A stretch of 64,000 bases of DNA from Deltaproteobacteria bacterium (GCA_029858505.1 JAOUEW010000001.1:620001-684000), one strand, 5' to 3'; positions 42,496-52,708 are shown, counted from the first letter of the stretch. Numbers and translations: made by a program. Notes: a model not told the origin generated them from the sequence alone.

Positions 42496-42701
42496 GGCCT
42501 CAAGGGATGTCTGTCCCTTGGCATGTTCTCCACGGCAGGCGGGGTTTCCCCGTCCGTATCAAACCCCGTAAGGCACCAGGTTGGCGGCGAAGTACGGATC
42601 CTCCCCCATTCAGTTTGCGGAATGCAAACACCGAATGCCGAGGGCCGCCGGACACCTGAGGGATTCTGGGCGCTTGGAACAGGCTCCAGTGGTTGAAGGC
42701 C
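42496..42701 (-). ncRNA. Candidate 6S-like structured RNA
   Basis: A 432-base gap upstream of the helicase folds, in this stretch, as one long interrupted rod. GGCCTTCAA pairs with TTGAGGCC at the base, and TGGAGCCTGTTCCA with TGGAGAACATGCC. GGCGGC/GCCGCC and GTTTGC/GCAAAC form the tip, leaving a large internal bubble. On the minus strand TGTTC, 12 bases, then TCCCTCAGG recalls the TGTTC-N12-GTCCCCTGAGCC of enterobacterial 6S RNA. Length (~206) also fits. The plus strand folds similarly, so a leader of the helicase mRNA is the alternative. No clear promoter is seen. Confidence 0.4.
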
Positions 42702-42857
42702 GTGGTCGTTGAATCCACTACCGGCCAAATCGTTTTTTTCCCTCCAGACAGGTTCCTTTTTTACAAAAATTGCTTCCGTGCGCGGTTGTTTTCGCGGCCA
42801 CGGGGGCCCGGCATCGCCCTATCCGGGCGGGCCGCAACCCTATATCCAGGAACTCCC

Positions 42858-44357
<1,500 letters not shown>

Positions 44358-44397
44358 ACTTGGGTGGGTGAAAAGCCCAAACTCGCTGTGCATCATC

Positions 44398-44432
44398 AAG
44401 CCTTTCTCCTTCACGGGGGAAAGGCTTTTTGA
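44398..44432 (+). terminator. Intrinsic terminator of the helicase gene
   Basis: AAGCCTTTCTCC, loop, GGGGAAAGGCTT followed by TTTTGATTT: a 12-bp stem with one G-U pair and a U-tract, 40 bases after the helicase stop. Confidence 0.85.
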
Positions 44433-44555
44433 TTTCGGGGATGGAGCATGTCTTCCGTGAAGAGGGCGATTCACCCATTGTTTAGGCGGGGTTCATTTCG
44501 ATTTTTAGATGTTGTTCAGGTGCCGCTCGCACGGCCGAAGGATCCCTTTCAGAAA

Positions 44556-44656
44556 CACCCCTGCCCCTGGCGAGGCATTTCCAACAGCGGAGTGATGGAA
44601 GTAAAGGTGCTCCCCCGACTTGCCCAATTGTAGCACAACGTCTTGAGGGTCGCCAG
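44556..44656 (-). pseudogene. Rhs core remnant D with partial dispersed repeat
   Basis: On the minus strand GDPQDVVLQLGKSGEHLYFH and HS can be read. This is the block that precedes HSDHLGS in both Rhs cassettes, but it then runs into TGGAAATGCC and the partial repeat CACCCCTGCCCCTGGC rather than the rest of the core. It lies downstream of the toxin/immunity pair at 44747-46580, just as remnant A lies downstream of the other pair. Non-coding today. Confidence 0.75.
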
Positions 44657-44746
44657 AAAGGAGGGGGTGGGGATGGAGGGAGAGGGAAAAGGAAAGCCCA
44701 GGGGGTTAGCCTGGGCTTGGATAAAAGTTAAAAACATCCCCATTTT

Positions 44747-45268
44747 CTAACCTTCGGGGTCAGTATAGTAAAAAATAAATTCTTTACCATCCCAAAATAA
44801 TAATAAACCGTCAGTTTCTTCCATTCCAACACTAATAATTTCCCCTTTTGCTCGTTTTTCGTATGGGTTTTGACTTTTATTACTAAAGTCGTCGAATACA
44901 TAAAAGCGAACATAATTTCTTAAATCATCAACGACAGAATTATTTTCACTATCAAAAATTTTTGTTTTAATCCCGGCAGAAATAATATAATGCTCATTGT
45001 TTTTTATGTTGCAAACTAAAATACCTTCTTTTTTTGTTTTTTTATGACGGATCATGATAGCTAAATCATTAACACCATCTCCATCATAATCTAGCCGTAG
45101 ATAATACGGATTATTCCGTCTTAATGGATCGTATTCTTTTTCAATTTTCCTAAAGCACAGAAACCCTTCCAAGCTAATATTCCATCTTTCATTCGCCATG
45201 GATTGTTGCGGCCATGCCATTGCAATAAAAACATAACATAATACTATTTTAATGGTTCCGGGTTTCAT
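44747..45268 (-). CDS. Exported candidate immunity protein of the second Rhs toxin
   Basis: 173 residues from MKPGTIKIVLCYVFIAMAWP, a signal peptide with cleavage near QQSMA-NE. The product should be periplasmic. The mature part has an Asp-rich loop YDGDGVNDLAIMI and ends FYYTDPEG. AGGAG lies 9 bases before the ATG at 45268; an upstream in-frame ATG at 45274 is too close to it, and the frame's first ATG (45325) would mask the signal. Strongly AT-rich. Directly downstream of the Rhs tip at 45408-46580. A periplasmic location fits a toxin that attacks peptidoglycan. No family recognised. Confidence 0.6.
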   Translation of the reverse strand: MKPGTIKIVLCYVFIAMAWPQQSMANERWNISLEGFLCFRKIEKEYDPLRRNNPYYLRLDYDGDGVNDLAIMIRHKKTKKEGILVCNIKNNEHYIISAGIKTKIFDSENNSVVDDLRNYVRFYVFDDFSNKSQNPYEKRAKGEIISVGMEETDGLLLFWDGKEFIFYYTDPEG

Positions 45269-45407
45269 TTCCATATTCTCCTGTTGTTTATTAATATCGT
45301 GAGCCCATGTGCCCATGATCTTCATGATCTTTCACATATGTTGCATGGCCCATTATTCCCAACCCTGCTCCGCGGTAGTTTTGATTAAACCCGTGTTTTT
45401 CACCCAA

Positions 45408-46580
45408 TTAAAATAACAATCCCACTCTGTTGGCATCAGCATACCCCGCGGCCCAATCATTTTGAATCGGTTTTCCATCGCTTCCCATGTATCTAAAGTC
45501 AAATGCTCTCCCATGGTTATGGGATTTATGCGGGCCGAAGTGGGCCCCAGAAGCTATACCCGCATCAGTAATGACAAGATTTGCATCGTTCGGATGGGCA
45601 ACGTAATAGTCGCCCTGCAAATTGAATGATGCTGCGGCGCGTTCGGGATATAAATAGGCTTTGGATCTGTCCTTAAGATCAAACCGTGCGCCACCACCAC
45701 GACGCGCCTCTGGGCGACCAGCGAAAGCTCCTCGAGCTGAACTTTTCATATCCGCTAAACTAACCATCCCATCTTTATTGGCGTTAACTGATCGTATCTC
45801 GCGATTCGATAAATACAAGTGAACACGGTTTCCTTCAACTGCCGCCGCAGAAGCCCTACATTTCTCACACTTTTTATCCGACCATTCATACCCTTTCCCA
45901 CCTTCACGAAGGCTCCACCATTTCCCATTGGGGTCAATGTACAGAATGGGGTTCAATCTCCCATAAGAATACAGGGAAAGATTGCCTAGAGAATACACCC
46001 CCCCATTGGGTTTCCCTCCCATGTAACTTCCCAAAATCGGATCAGTACTCGTCCAAATACTTAACCTAGGCTCGTAATACCTCGCCCCAAAGTAATACAA
46101 CCCCGTCTCCTGGTCGTACTCTTTCCCGGTGAACCTATAACTTGTCTTGTCTACGTTGTGGTGCTGGTCAAGCCAGGTTTCCCCGAAGGGGAAGTATTCC
46201 AAATGCTCAACCGGTTTTCCGTCGGCATTCGTAACGGTGCTGACGCTCCCCAGGTGGTCGGAATGATGGAAGTAAAGGTGCTCCCCATTCTTCCCAAGCT
46301 GCACCACCACATCCTGCGCTTCGCCCTGAAGGTTCTTATTTTTTACGGTATTTTGAGCGTGCTGGCCAGCTGTCGCCGAACGGTGTTCCAGCCCCCGCCC
46401 AGGGAATTCCCCCGTGTAGTGTGGGTTCTTCAGCGTGTTCTGAGCGTGCGCCGCACCCTGTTCCGAGCGGTGCTCCACCCCCTGGCCAGGGAGCGCACCC
46501 GTTGCTCCCCCGGCTCCCTTGCCCTTACCCTTTCCATCGGCCAACCCCTGACCATTGGATTCAGGCGTTTGCCCCTCCAC
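45408..46580 (-). CDS. Rhs-family C-terminal tip with M15-like peptidase toxin (cassette C, 5'-truncated)
   Basis: 390 residues from a GTG at 46580. The frame is open further, to 46859, but there it overlaps the desaturase gene and has no family features. The N-terminal half is the same Rhs core tip as cassette B (HSDHLGSVSTVTNADG, EYFPFGETW, YYEPRLSIWTSTDPILGSYM). After LYIDPNGKW comes a different toxin of about 160 residues. Its last third has HFGPHKSHNHGRAFDFRY, which contains the full M15/LAS zinc-peptidase motif H-x2-G-x-A-x-D. That predicts cleavage of peptidoglycan peptides. Two CxxC-like cysteines (KKCEKC) open the toxin. The N-terminal shell is absent. Confidence 0.7.
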   Translation of the reverse strand: MEGQTPESNGQGLADGKGKGKGAGGATGALPGQGVEHRSEQGAAHAQNTLKNPHYTGEFPGRGLEHRSATAGQHAQNTVKNKNLQGEAQDVVVQLGKNGEHLYFHHSDHLGSVSTVTNADGKPVEHLEYFPFGETWLDQHHNVDKTSYRFTGKEYDQETGLYYFGARYYEPRLSIWTSTDPILGSYMGGKPNGGVYSLGNLSLYSYGRLNPILYIDPNGKWWSLREGGKGYEWSDKKCEKCRASAAAVEGNRVHLYLSNREIRSVNANKDGMVSLADMKSSARGAFAGRPEARRGGGARFDLKDRSKAYLYPERAAASFNLQGDYYVAHPNDANLVITDAGIASGAHFGPHKSHNHGRAFDFRYMGSDGKPIQNDWAAGYADANRVGLLF

Positions 46581-46673
46581 GAAGGGGAGGGGATGCCCCG
46601 CCAGGGGCAGGGGAGGGGTGCTGTTTTCGGGAGAGGGGGCTGCGGCACCGCCGCCGGGGGTGAGGTCCTTCTC
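46568..46673 (-). repeat. GC-rich dispersed repeat, copy 4, at the 5' end of Rhs cassette C
   Basis: Almost identical to copy 3 (AGCACCCCTCCCCTGCCCC, TGGCGGGGCATCCCC, TCCCCTTCGTGGAGG on the minus strand). Identity with the 30.5-kb locus ends at about 46673, next to GGTGAGGTCCTTCT. Beyond that the flanks are unrelated. Confidence 0.6.
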
Positions 46674-46725
46674 AAGCCTCCTCGGATAGCATTTTAAGTG
46701 ACCTGGGGGCAGCCCCTGTTGATGT

Positions 46726-47493
46726 TCAGACCCCCAACACCATGCGCCACACGGGTTTTTGCTGGCGCTGGGGCAGCCCCATGGGAAAGGGGCGGGGCAT
46801 GTCTTTGGGGAAAATGGCTGTGCCAAACACGCGGTCCCACACGGTGAGAAAGAACCCAAAGTTTTTGTTCAGGCCCTTTCCCCGGTTGTGGTGGATGGCG
46901 TGAAAGTGAGGGGTGACGAACAGCCAGTCCAACCAGTGAGAGGGAAACCGAACGTTGGCGTGCTTGAAGAACTGGGTGAAGTTGACCAGCCCGATGGCCA
47001 GGGCGGTTTCCGTGGCGGACATGTTTAGCAAGTAGAAGGGCAGCAACACCTGGGGCAGGGCCAAGGCCAAAATGTGCAGAAAGCTGGCCCTGAACCCAGA
47101 GAACCAGTACAGGTGTTCGATAGAGTGGTGCCAGCGGTGGGTGGGCCACAGCCATTTTTTTTCGTGCATGGACCGGTGGAACCAATAGCCGTAAAAATCG
47201 GTGAGGACGGCGGTGAGGGTGAGTTTCAGCCAGGGGGGCAAACCCCACAGGTTTGCTAACACCACCGAAGGGTCTAGGCTCATCAGCCAGCCGACAGCCT
47301 GCTGCAACGTGCCATAGATGACCGTCACGAAGATCACCCCCGCCCCAAAGCCCAGCAGGTCCAGGGCCACCTGGGGGCGGCGGAGGATGGCCTGGGCGGG
47401 CAACAGGCCTTCGGCCAGCACAAAGGCCGCGACCAGTAAAATATTCAATGGATTGGTGTAGGTGTCTTGAATGGCTTGCGAGAAATGATCCAT
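46726..47493 (-). CDS. Sterol desaturase / fatty acid hydroxylase family protein
   Basis: 255 residues, integral membrane. The di-iron histidine boxes are present in order: WFHRSMHEKKW, THRWHHSIEHLYWFSGFR, and later FHAIHHNRG. Membrane segments flank them (LLVAAFVLAEGLL, VIFVTVIYGTLQQAVG). Members hydroxylate or desaturate lipids using O2; bacterial substrates are mostly unknown (fatty acids, sterol-like lipids, carotenoids, ether lipids). It stands alone, followed by the Rhs cassette on the same strand. The C-terminal ~30 residues (PRPFPMGLPQRQQKPVW) are basic and proline-rich. Confidence 0.88.
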   Translation of the reverse strand: MDHFSQAIQDTYTNPLNILLVAAFVLAEGLLPAQAILRRPQVALDLLGFGAGVIFVTVIYGTLQQAVGWLMSLDPSVVLANLWGLPPWLKLTLTAVLTDFYGYWFHRSMHEKKWLWPTHRWHHSIEHLYWFSGFRASFLHILALALPQVLLPFYLLNMSATETALAIGLVNFTQFFKHANVRFPSHWLDWLFVTPHFHAIHHNRGKGLNKNFGFFLTVWDRVFGTAIFPKDMPRPFPMGLPQRQQKPVWRMVLGV

Positions 47494-47814
47494 GGCCCCT
47501 CCCCTTTGTTTTCCCGTGTTTGTATCTGTTTCTCGATTATTTAAGTGAATCGCTGTTCTTTATGTTTCTCTATTTCCCGGCTTTTTTCTCCTGTTTGTCC
47601 TCGTTTTTTCTACGGGAGGATCCCTCTGAGATCACCCCGTTCCTGTTGCTCCCATCCTTGGCTTTCTGGCGAAGGACTCACGCAGGTTTGCCTGGGCAGC
47701 CGTGGGCCTGGAAGAGCCTAGCTGGAGGGACATTCACGTCATCTCTGAGCAAGAGAATGTACGAGCAAGCATATTTATTTAAAGGGAACTACCAAATATT
47801 TACCCTTTTTCGGA
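47494..47814. other. Intergenic region without an identifiable gene
   Basis: 321 bases, T/C-rich (e.g. tttctcgattatttaagtgaatc, ttttttctcctgtttgtcc). It separates the rsmE end from the desaturase start, both minus strand, and must contain the desaturase promoter. I see no terminator with a convincing stem and no RNA gene. Confidence 0.4.
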
Positions 47815-48603
47815 TTACAACACAAGCCGGGTCAGTTTCTCTATATCCTCAGCGGGGGGAGGCGAATGGGTTTTGTCGTCCAGCCCAAAAATGGCCAAGG
47901 TGGCAGCGGCGATGGCGGCGGTTTCTGCTCTTAGGGTAAAGCCCCCCAGTCCCATGGAGATGTAACCAGCTTGGTGGGCCAGGGCCACCTCTTCTGGAAG
48001 AAATCCACCTTCTGGGCCCACCAGCAGGTGCACGGGGGTTTGGGTGCCCGCGGAATTGGCCAGGGCCCAGGCAGGTCCCAGCCCCCCTGGGTGAAACAAC
48101 CAGCGCAGGGGTGTCGCCCCGGAAGAGGGTTCCAGGCAGGGGGCCAGAGCGGCCAGGGTGTCTAGGCGGGGGGGTTCTGCCCGGCCGCATTGTTTGCAGG
48201 CTTCCCAGGCAATGCGTTGAATCCGCTCCAGGTGGTGGGCATGGGTCAACTCCGCCAGGGCGGTGGGGGAGTGGGCCGCTTGGAAAAACACCACTCGGTC
48301 CACCCCCAGTTCGGTGGCTTTTTGCACGATGGTTTCGGCGGCTTTGGGTTTTACCGCGCCCTGAAACAAAGTGACCTTCACCCGGGGCAGGGGGGGCAGG
48401 ACCAGGGGAGATTCTACCCGCACCGCCAGCCGGGGGCGGACGGCGGTGACCCGAACCAGAAACCGCTTCAGGTCGGGGCCTTGCAGGGCCAGGGTTTCCC
48501 CAGTTCGAATCCGGCGGACGGAGGTGATGTGCCGGGCTTCTTCGCCATCCAGGGCCAGTTCCTGCCCCAACGCCAGGGGAACCGATGACAGAAAATAGTT
48601 CAT
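47815..48603 (-). CDS. rsmE: 16S rRNA (uracil-1498-N3)-methyltransferase
   Basis: Methylates U1498 of 16S rRNA, in the decoding region, using AdoMet. 262 residues of SPOUT fold. The N-terminal PUA-like domain has EARHITSVRRIRTGETLAL. The knot domain has FQGAVKPKAAETIVQKATELGV, RIAWEACKQCGR, HLLVGPEGGFLPEE and LGGFTLRAETAAIAA. Only 4 bases separate it from the ntrX stop, so it is the last gene of an ntrY-ntrX-rsmE operon. Length and motifs are standard. Confidence 0.93.
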   Translation of the reverse strand: MNYFLSSVPLALGQELALDGEEARHITSVRRIRTGETLALQGPDLKRFLVRVTAVRPRLAVRVESPLVLPPLPRVKVTLFQGAVKPKAAETIVQKATELGVDRVVFFQAAHSPTALAELTHAHHLERIQRIAWEACKQCGRAEPPRLDTLAALAPCLEPSSGATPLRWLFHPGGLGPAWALANSAGTQTPVHLLVGPEGGFLPEEVALAHQAGYISMGLGGFTLRAETAAIAAATLAIFGLDDKTHSPPPAEDIEKLTRLVL

Positions 48604-48607
48604 GGGA

Positions 48608-49996
48608 TTATTCGTGCTGAATGCCCAACTGTTTCATTTTTTTATGCAGGTTGCTGCGTTCCATTTGAATGGCCTCTGCGGTGCGGGAAATGTTGCCCCC
48701 ATGGCGATCGAGCTGGGCGGTAATGTAGGCCCGCTCGAAGGCCTCTTTGGCTTCCCGGTAGGTGCCAGCCAGCCCGGCGGCAGGTCCAACCGCAGACACA
48801 GCTACCCCGTTCTGTTGGCTGACCGCCATGGTGACCGCGGGGGGAATGTCTTTCACCCCAATTTCTGGGTCACGGGTCATGATGATCATCCGCTCCACGA
48901 TGTTGCGCAGTTCACGGATGTTTCCCGGCCAGTGGTAGCGCGTCAGCACGGCCATGGCGTCGGGGTGAATGGGTCGGGGCTTTTGGCGGTAGGCGGCGGT
49001 GATGTGGGCCAAAAAGTGGTTCACCAGCAGGGGCACGTCTCCCACCCGTTCCCGCAGGGGGGGCACCTGAATGGGCAGCACCGCCAGCCGGTAATACAGG
49101 TCTTCCCGAAAATTCCCCTGGCGGATTTCTTCCTCTAGGTTTTTGTTGGTGGCGGCAATCACTCGCACGTCTACCTCGATGGTTTTGTTGCCACCCACCC
49201 GTTCAAAGCGTTGCTCTTGCACCACCCGCAGCATTTTGGCCTGGGTCTTCAGGCTCATGTCGCCAATTTCATCCAGAAACAGGGTGCCCTGGTGGGCTTG
49301 GTCGAACTTGCCAGACTTTCTGCCGGTGGCCCCGGTGAACGAACCGGCCTCGTGGCCAAACAATTCGCTTTCAATCAATTCTTCGGGGATGGCCGCGGAG
49401 TTGACCTCCACGAAGGGGCCGTCTTTGCGGGGGCTTTGTTCGTGGATCAGGTGCGCCACCGATTCTTTGCCCGTGCCGTTCTCGCCCAGCACCAGCACGG
49501 AGGCCCCAGACTGAGCCGCGGATTGGATTTCGTCCATCATGCGCAGAAACAACGGGCTTTGCCCGATGATTTGCCGGGCCGTGGGGGGGGCGTCTTTACG
49601 CAGGCGGGTGTTTTCCTGCTCCAGGCGGTTTTCTTTAAGGGCGTGGCCCAGGGTGAGCAGCAGGTGTTCCGCCGAGAAGGGTTTCTCCACAAAGTGATAG
49701 GCCCCCAGTTTGGTGGCTTTTACCGCCGTATCAATGGTGGCATGACCCGACAGCACAATCACCGGAATGTCGGGGTGGGTTTTCCGCAGGTTTTGCAGCA
49801 CTTCGATGCCATCCATTTTGGGAAGCCACACGTCGAGCAAAACGGCCGAGGCACGGTGGCCTTCCTCGGCCATCCATTTCAGGGCGTCTTCTCCCGTAGC
49901 GACTTCGGCGGTTTTGTAGCCATCGTCCTCCAACACCCCTCGCAGGGCTTGGCGAATCGATTCCTCGTCATCCACAATGAAGATGGTGTGTTTCAT
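48608..49996 (-). CDS. ntrX: NtrX-type sigma-54-dependent response regulator
   Basis: 462 residues. Receiver domain (1 to ~120) with phospho-acceptor D55 in AVLLDVWLPKMDG and the Lys in VEKPFSA. AAA+ domain (~145-370) with Walker A GENGTGKE (171-178), the sigma-54 loop as GSFTGA (218-223; Ser in place of the usual second Ala), and LFLDEIGDM. C-terminal Fis-type HTH with GGNISRTAEAIQMERSNLHK. It responds to NtrY and controls nitrogen or respiratory genes in relatives. It follows ntrY after 98 bases. Confidence 0.88.
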   Translation of the reverse strand: MKHTIFIVDDEESIRQALRGVLEDDGYKTAEVATGEDALKWMAEEGHRASAVLLDVWLPKMDGIEVLQNLRKTHPDIPVIVLSGHATIDTAVKATKLGAYHFVEKPFSAEHLLLTLGHALKENRLEQENTRLRKDAPPTARQIIGQSPLFLRMMDEIQSAAQSGASVLVLGENGTGKESVAHLIHEQSPRKDGPFVEVNSAAIPEELIESELFGHEAGSFTGATGRKSGKFDQAHQGTLFLDEIGDMSLKTQAKMLRVVQEQRFERVGGNKTIEVDVRVIAATNKNLEEEIRQGNFREDLYYRLAVLPIQVPPLRERVGDVPLLVNHFLAHITAAYRQKPRPIHPDAMAVLTRYHWPGNIRELRNIVERMIIMTRDPEIGVKDIPPAVTMAVSQQNGVAVSAVGPAAGLAGTYREAKEAFERAYITAQLDRHGGNISRTAEAIQMERSNLHKKMKQLGIQHE

Positions 49997-50094
49997 GGCG
50001 CCACAGGGAAAAAAGAGAAAAGAAAGAAATTAGAAAATGGGTTGAATGCGTGAAACGCTGAAAAATTTTATTCTACCAACTATCGGGTCGTTCG

Positions 50095-52365
50095 TCATTC
50101 CACCGGCAATTCCAGGGTAAACCGGGCGCCCCGGGGTTTGTTTTCGACATAGTGCAATTTTCCGTTGTGGTCCAGCACAATTTGATTGGCGATGGTTAGC
50201 CCCAGGCCGGTGCCCCCCTGCTTGGTGGAGGTATAGGGTTCAAACAATCGGGCCAACACTTGAGAGGGCAAGCCGGGGCCGTTGTCGGCCACCTCGGCCA
50301 GCACCCGTGGGGGGGCCGACAACAACCGGGTGCTGAGAGAGATGGTACCGCCTTTGGTCAGGGCGGCGGCGGCGTTGTCGACCAGGTTGGTGAACACCCG
50401 CTTCAGTTGGCTGCTGTCCAGGGCCATATCCGGGACTGCCGGGTCCAGATTCACCGACAACACTACCCCTTCCGGCAGGCCGTTGGCGTACAGCCGCCCC
50501 ACTTCTTCCACCACCCGGTTCAGGTTGTCCGTTTTGGGGGTCCGCTCCGGCAGTTTGGCGAACTGAGAAAACTCGTTCACCATTTGCTTCAGGCTGGTCA
50601 CCTCATCCACGATGGTTTGGGTACATTGGTCCAGCACCTCGCCGTCGGCCCCCAGGCCTTCCAAATACTTGCGGCGGATGCGCTGGGCGGAAAGTTGAAT
50701 GGGGGTCAGGGGGTTTTTAATTTCGTGGGCCACCCGCTTGGCCACCTCGCGCCAGGCTTCGGCCCGCTGGCTTTGCTGCAGGTCGGTCACGTTTTCCAGC
50801 ATGGCCACCATGCCTTCGCGTTTTTTGGCGGCTTTCCCCTTGGGTTCTCCCTCTTGGTGCAGGGGCAGCAAGGTGATTTCCACGTGCAGGGGTTCTCCTC
50901 CCCGGCTTAGGGTCAGGTTGGCCGAGAGCCTTCCCCGGGCCCCCTCCCGCAGGCGGTCGATCAATGTTCCCAGCCGGGAGGCCACGGTTGAATCCAGCGC
51001 TTCGGAGAAGGGGCGGCCAGAGAGTTTTTCCCTGGGCAGGCCCAGAATATTCATGGCCGCCTGGTTCACCGTGGTGATGCGCCCCCGGTGGTCCAGGGCC
51101 AGCACCCCCAGGGCAATGTTTTCCAGCAGCAGTTCCACGAACAGGCTGTGCTCGCGAATTTCCCGATGGCTTTCCCGCAGGTCTTCGGCGGTTTGCAGCA
51201 ACTGGGTTTGTTGAATGCGCAGGCGGCTGCTCATGGAGTTGAACGAGGCGGCCAAGGGTTCAAAATCTCCCTGCATAGGGCCCAGTTCCCTCACCCGTAC
51301 CTGCCAGCCCAGTTCACCCATGGCCACCCGGCGGGTGGCGTCGGCCAGCTTTTCCACGGGGGTCACAAAGCCCCGTGCCAAATAAAAAGCAATCCAGGTG
51401 GCGGCGAACACAATCAGCAGGGCCATCACAATCAAAATAATCAGCGCCATCAAAAACAAATCTTGGCGCAGGAAGCGGGCCCGGTCCTCTCGGTAATCGA
51501 GTTTGCTTAAGGCCTGCACAATGGGGGGGTCGGCCAGCCGGGCCAATTCCAGCCATAAGTGCCCCGGCTTGTTGCCCAGGGGAAGGATCAACCGGTACAC
51601 CGGCCCCAATTCTCCAAAGTCCTCCCAGGCCAGCCCTTCCTCTTTCAAAAAATAATCGGAGGGCACCGGGGGGAACCCCATGCGGTTCAACCGCCCACTC
51701 ACCCAGCGGGCCGCCAGCCGCTTATCTGGCCCGTACACCCGCACCGCCGCCAGCCGCGACACATCCACCCCCGCCTTCCAGTCTCCGGTGTAGCCCGAAA
51801 GGTCTTGGGGCAGGCGGGCGGCAATCAGGGCCCCCTCCCGCTCCAGGTCGGCCAATTCCCGGCGGTTCATTTCGTCAATCACCACCCGGGCACTGCTGGT
51901 GACCTGGCGGTATTCTCCCCGGGACCATTTTTCAAACAGGGTGGCCATCACCGTGCCGGTGGCCAGGTGAAACGCCGTGGAAGGAAGAGACAACGCCACG
52001 AAGGCGATGATGAGTTTGGTCTTTAGCCCCACCGCCGCCAGCGGCGCCTTGCGTTCGTAAAACAGTTTGAACAGGTTTCGCAGCAGCAGGTAAAACACCG
52101 CTGTCAACAGCAAAATGTTGATGTTGACCAACACAAAGGTCAGCAAATTGGCATCCAGCCACGCCCAGCCCAGAAAGCCCGACGAGTTCATCAGAAAGCC
52201 CAGCGACAAAATAAACAACAGCACCAGGCTGATGAGGAACACCAGGGTGCGCCCCGGCTGGTCGTCTCGCGGGCCCAGGGGAAAGCGCCGGAACAAGGCC
52301 CGTAACCGGGCCGACAGCCGGAAAGAAGTCTTTTTAGGGGGGGCGGGTTTTCTGCGGGGGGCCAT
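50095..52365 (-). CDS. ntrY: NtrY-type sensor histidine kinase
   Basis: 756 residues at the inner membrane. N-terminal helices (LVFLISLVLLFILSLGFLM, LLTFVLVNINILLLTAVFYLLL, LIIAFVALSLPSTAFHLATG), a periplasmic part, another helix (LFLMALIILIVMALLIVF) leading into HAMP, a PAS domain (ALDHRGRITTVNQAAMNILG), and a kinase core. The phospho-acceptor is H547 in VAHEIKNPLTPIQLSAQRIR, the NtrY/NtrB type. ATP-lid motifs are NLVDNAAAALT, VADNGPGLP and GGTGLGLTIANQI. Partner of ntrX downstream. The AAQ-free H box and PAS fit NtrY rather than NtrB. Confidence 0.9.
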   Translation of the reverse strand: MAPRRKPAPPKKTSFRLSARLRALFRRFPLGPRDDQPGRTLVFLISLVLLFILSLGFLMNSSGFLGWAWLDANLLTFVLVNINILLLTAVFYLLLRNLFKLFYERKAPLAAVGLKTKLIIAFVALSLPSTAFHLATGTVMATLFEKWSRGEYRQVTSSARVVIDEMNRRELADLEREGALIAARLPQDLSGYTGDWKAGVDVSRLAAVRVYGPDKRLAARWVSGRLNRMGFPPVPSDYFLKEEGLAWEDFGELGPVYRLILPLGNKPGHLWLELARLADPPIVQALSKLDYREDRARFLRQDLFLMALIILIVMALLIVFAATWIAFYLARGFVTPVEKLADATRRVAMGELGWQVRVRELGPMQGDFEPLAASFNSMSSRLRIQQTQLLQTAEDLRESHREIREHSLFVELLLENIALGVLALDHRGRITTVNQAAMNILGLPREKLSGRPFSEALDSTVASRLGTLIDRLREGARGRLSANLTLSRGGEPLHVEITLLPLHQEGEPKGKAAKKREGMVAMLENVTDLQQSQRAEAWREVAKRVAHEIKNPLTPIQLSAQRIRRKYLEGLGADGEVLDQCTQTIVDEVTSLKQMVNEFSQFAKLPERTPKTDNLNRVVEEVGRLYANGLPEGVVLSVNLDPAVPDMALDSSQLKRVFTNLVDNAAAALTKGGTISLSTRLLSAPPRVLAEVADNGPGLPSQVLARLFEPYTSTKQGGTGLGLTIANQIVLDHNGKLHYVENKPRGARFTLELPVE

Positions 52366-52497
52366 GGAGACACCAAGTGAGGGTTGACCAGCGACAGCCT
52401 GTTTTAATGCAGAATCACCCCGTAATTCTCCATTTGCAAGCTTTCCCCGATGTGATACCTATTTCAATAGCCGTTTGTCTCGCGGCCCCCGCCCCTT

Positions 52498-52569
52498 GCT
52501 CCCGTAGTTAAACGGATATAACGGTGGATTGCGGTTCCGCTATTTCAGGTTCGAGTCCTGACGGGAGCA
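52498..52569 (+). tRNA. tRNA-Arg (anticodon GCG)
   Basis: 72 bases. Acceptor GCTCCCG/CGGGAGC, D arm GTTA...TAAC, anticodon stem-loop GTGGA-TTGCGGT-TCCGC with GCG, T arm TCAGG-TTCGAGT-CCTGA, discriminator A, CCA not encoded. GCG reads CGC (and CGU) directly. Most bacteria instead use an ACG/inosine tRNA for these codons, so the anticodon is unusual. Anticodon position is unambiguous in this fold. Confidence 0.9.
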
Positions 52570-52626
52570 TAACAAGTTTACATCCGCGACACCCAGACGG
52601 GTGCATCTCCTCGCTTCCTCTTCCCC

Positions 52627-52676
52627 AAAGCACCCCTCCCCTGCCCCTCTCTTCAATCAGGGAGGGGGGCTGTTAT
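52627..52676 (+). repeat. Partial copy of the GC-rich dispersed repeat
   Basis: AGCACCCCTCCCCTGCCCC then a short centre and GGGAGGGGGGCTGTT: the outer arms of the family form a hairpin while the usual inner part is missing. It lies between tRNA-Arg and the GNAT gene. Confidence 0.5.
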
Positions 52677-52708
52677 CTCTCTCCATCCCCCGTGGTTTTT
52701 GGATGCGC

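Noticed and set aside
42693-42857. Upstream extension of the helicase frame
   Set aside because: DEAD-box proteins of this type start at SFxxLxL; the TTG at 42858 has a ribosome site, and the extension overlaps the structured RNA region.
46581-46859. Extension of the second Rhs frame to an ATG at 46859
   Set aside because: The added residues are a frame-shifted reading of the end of the desaturase gene and of the dispersed repeat; no Rhs features before the GTG at 46580.
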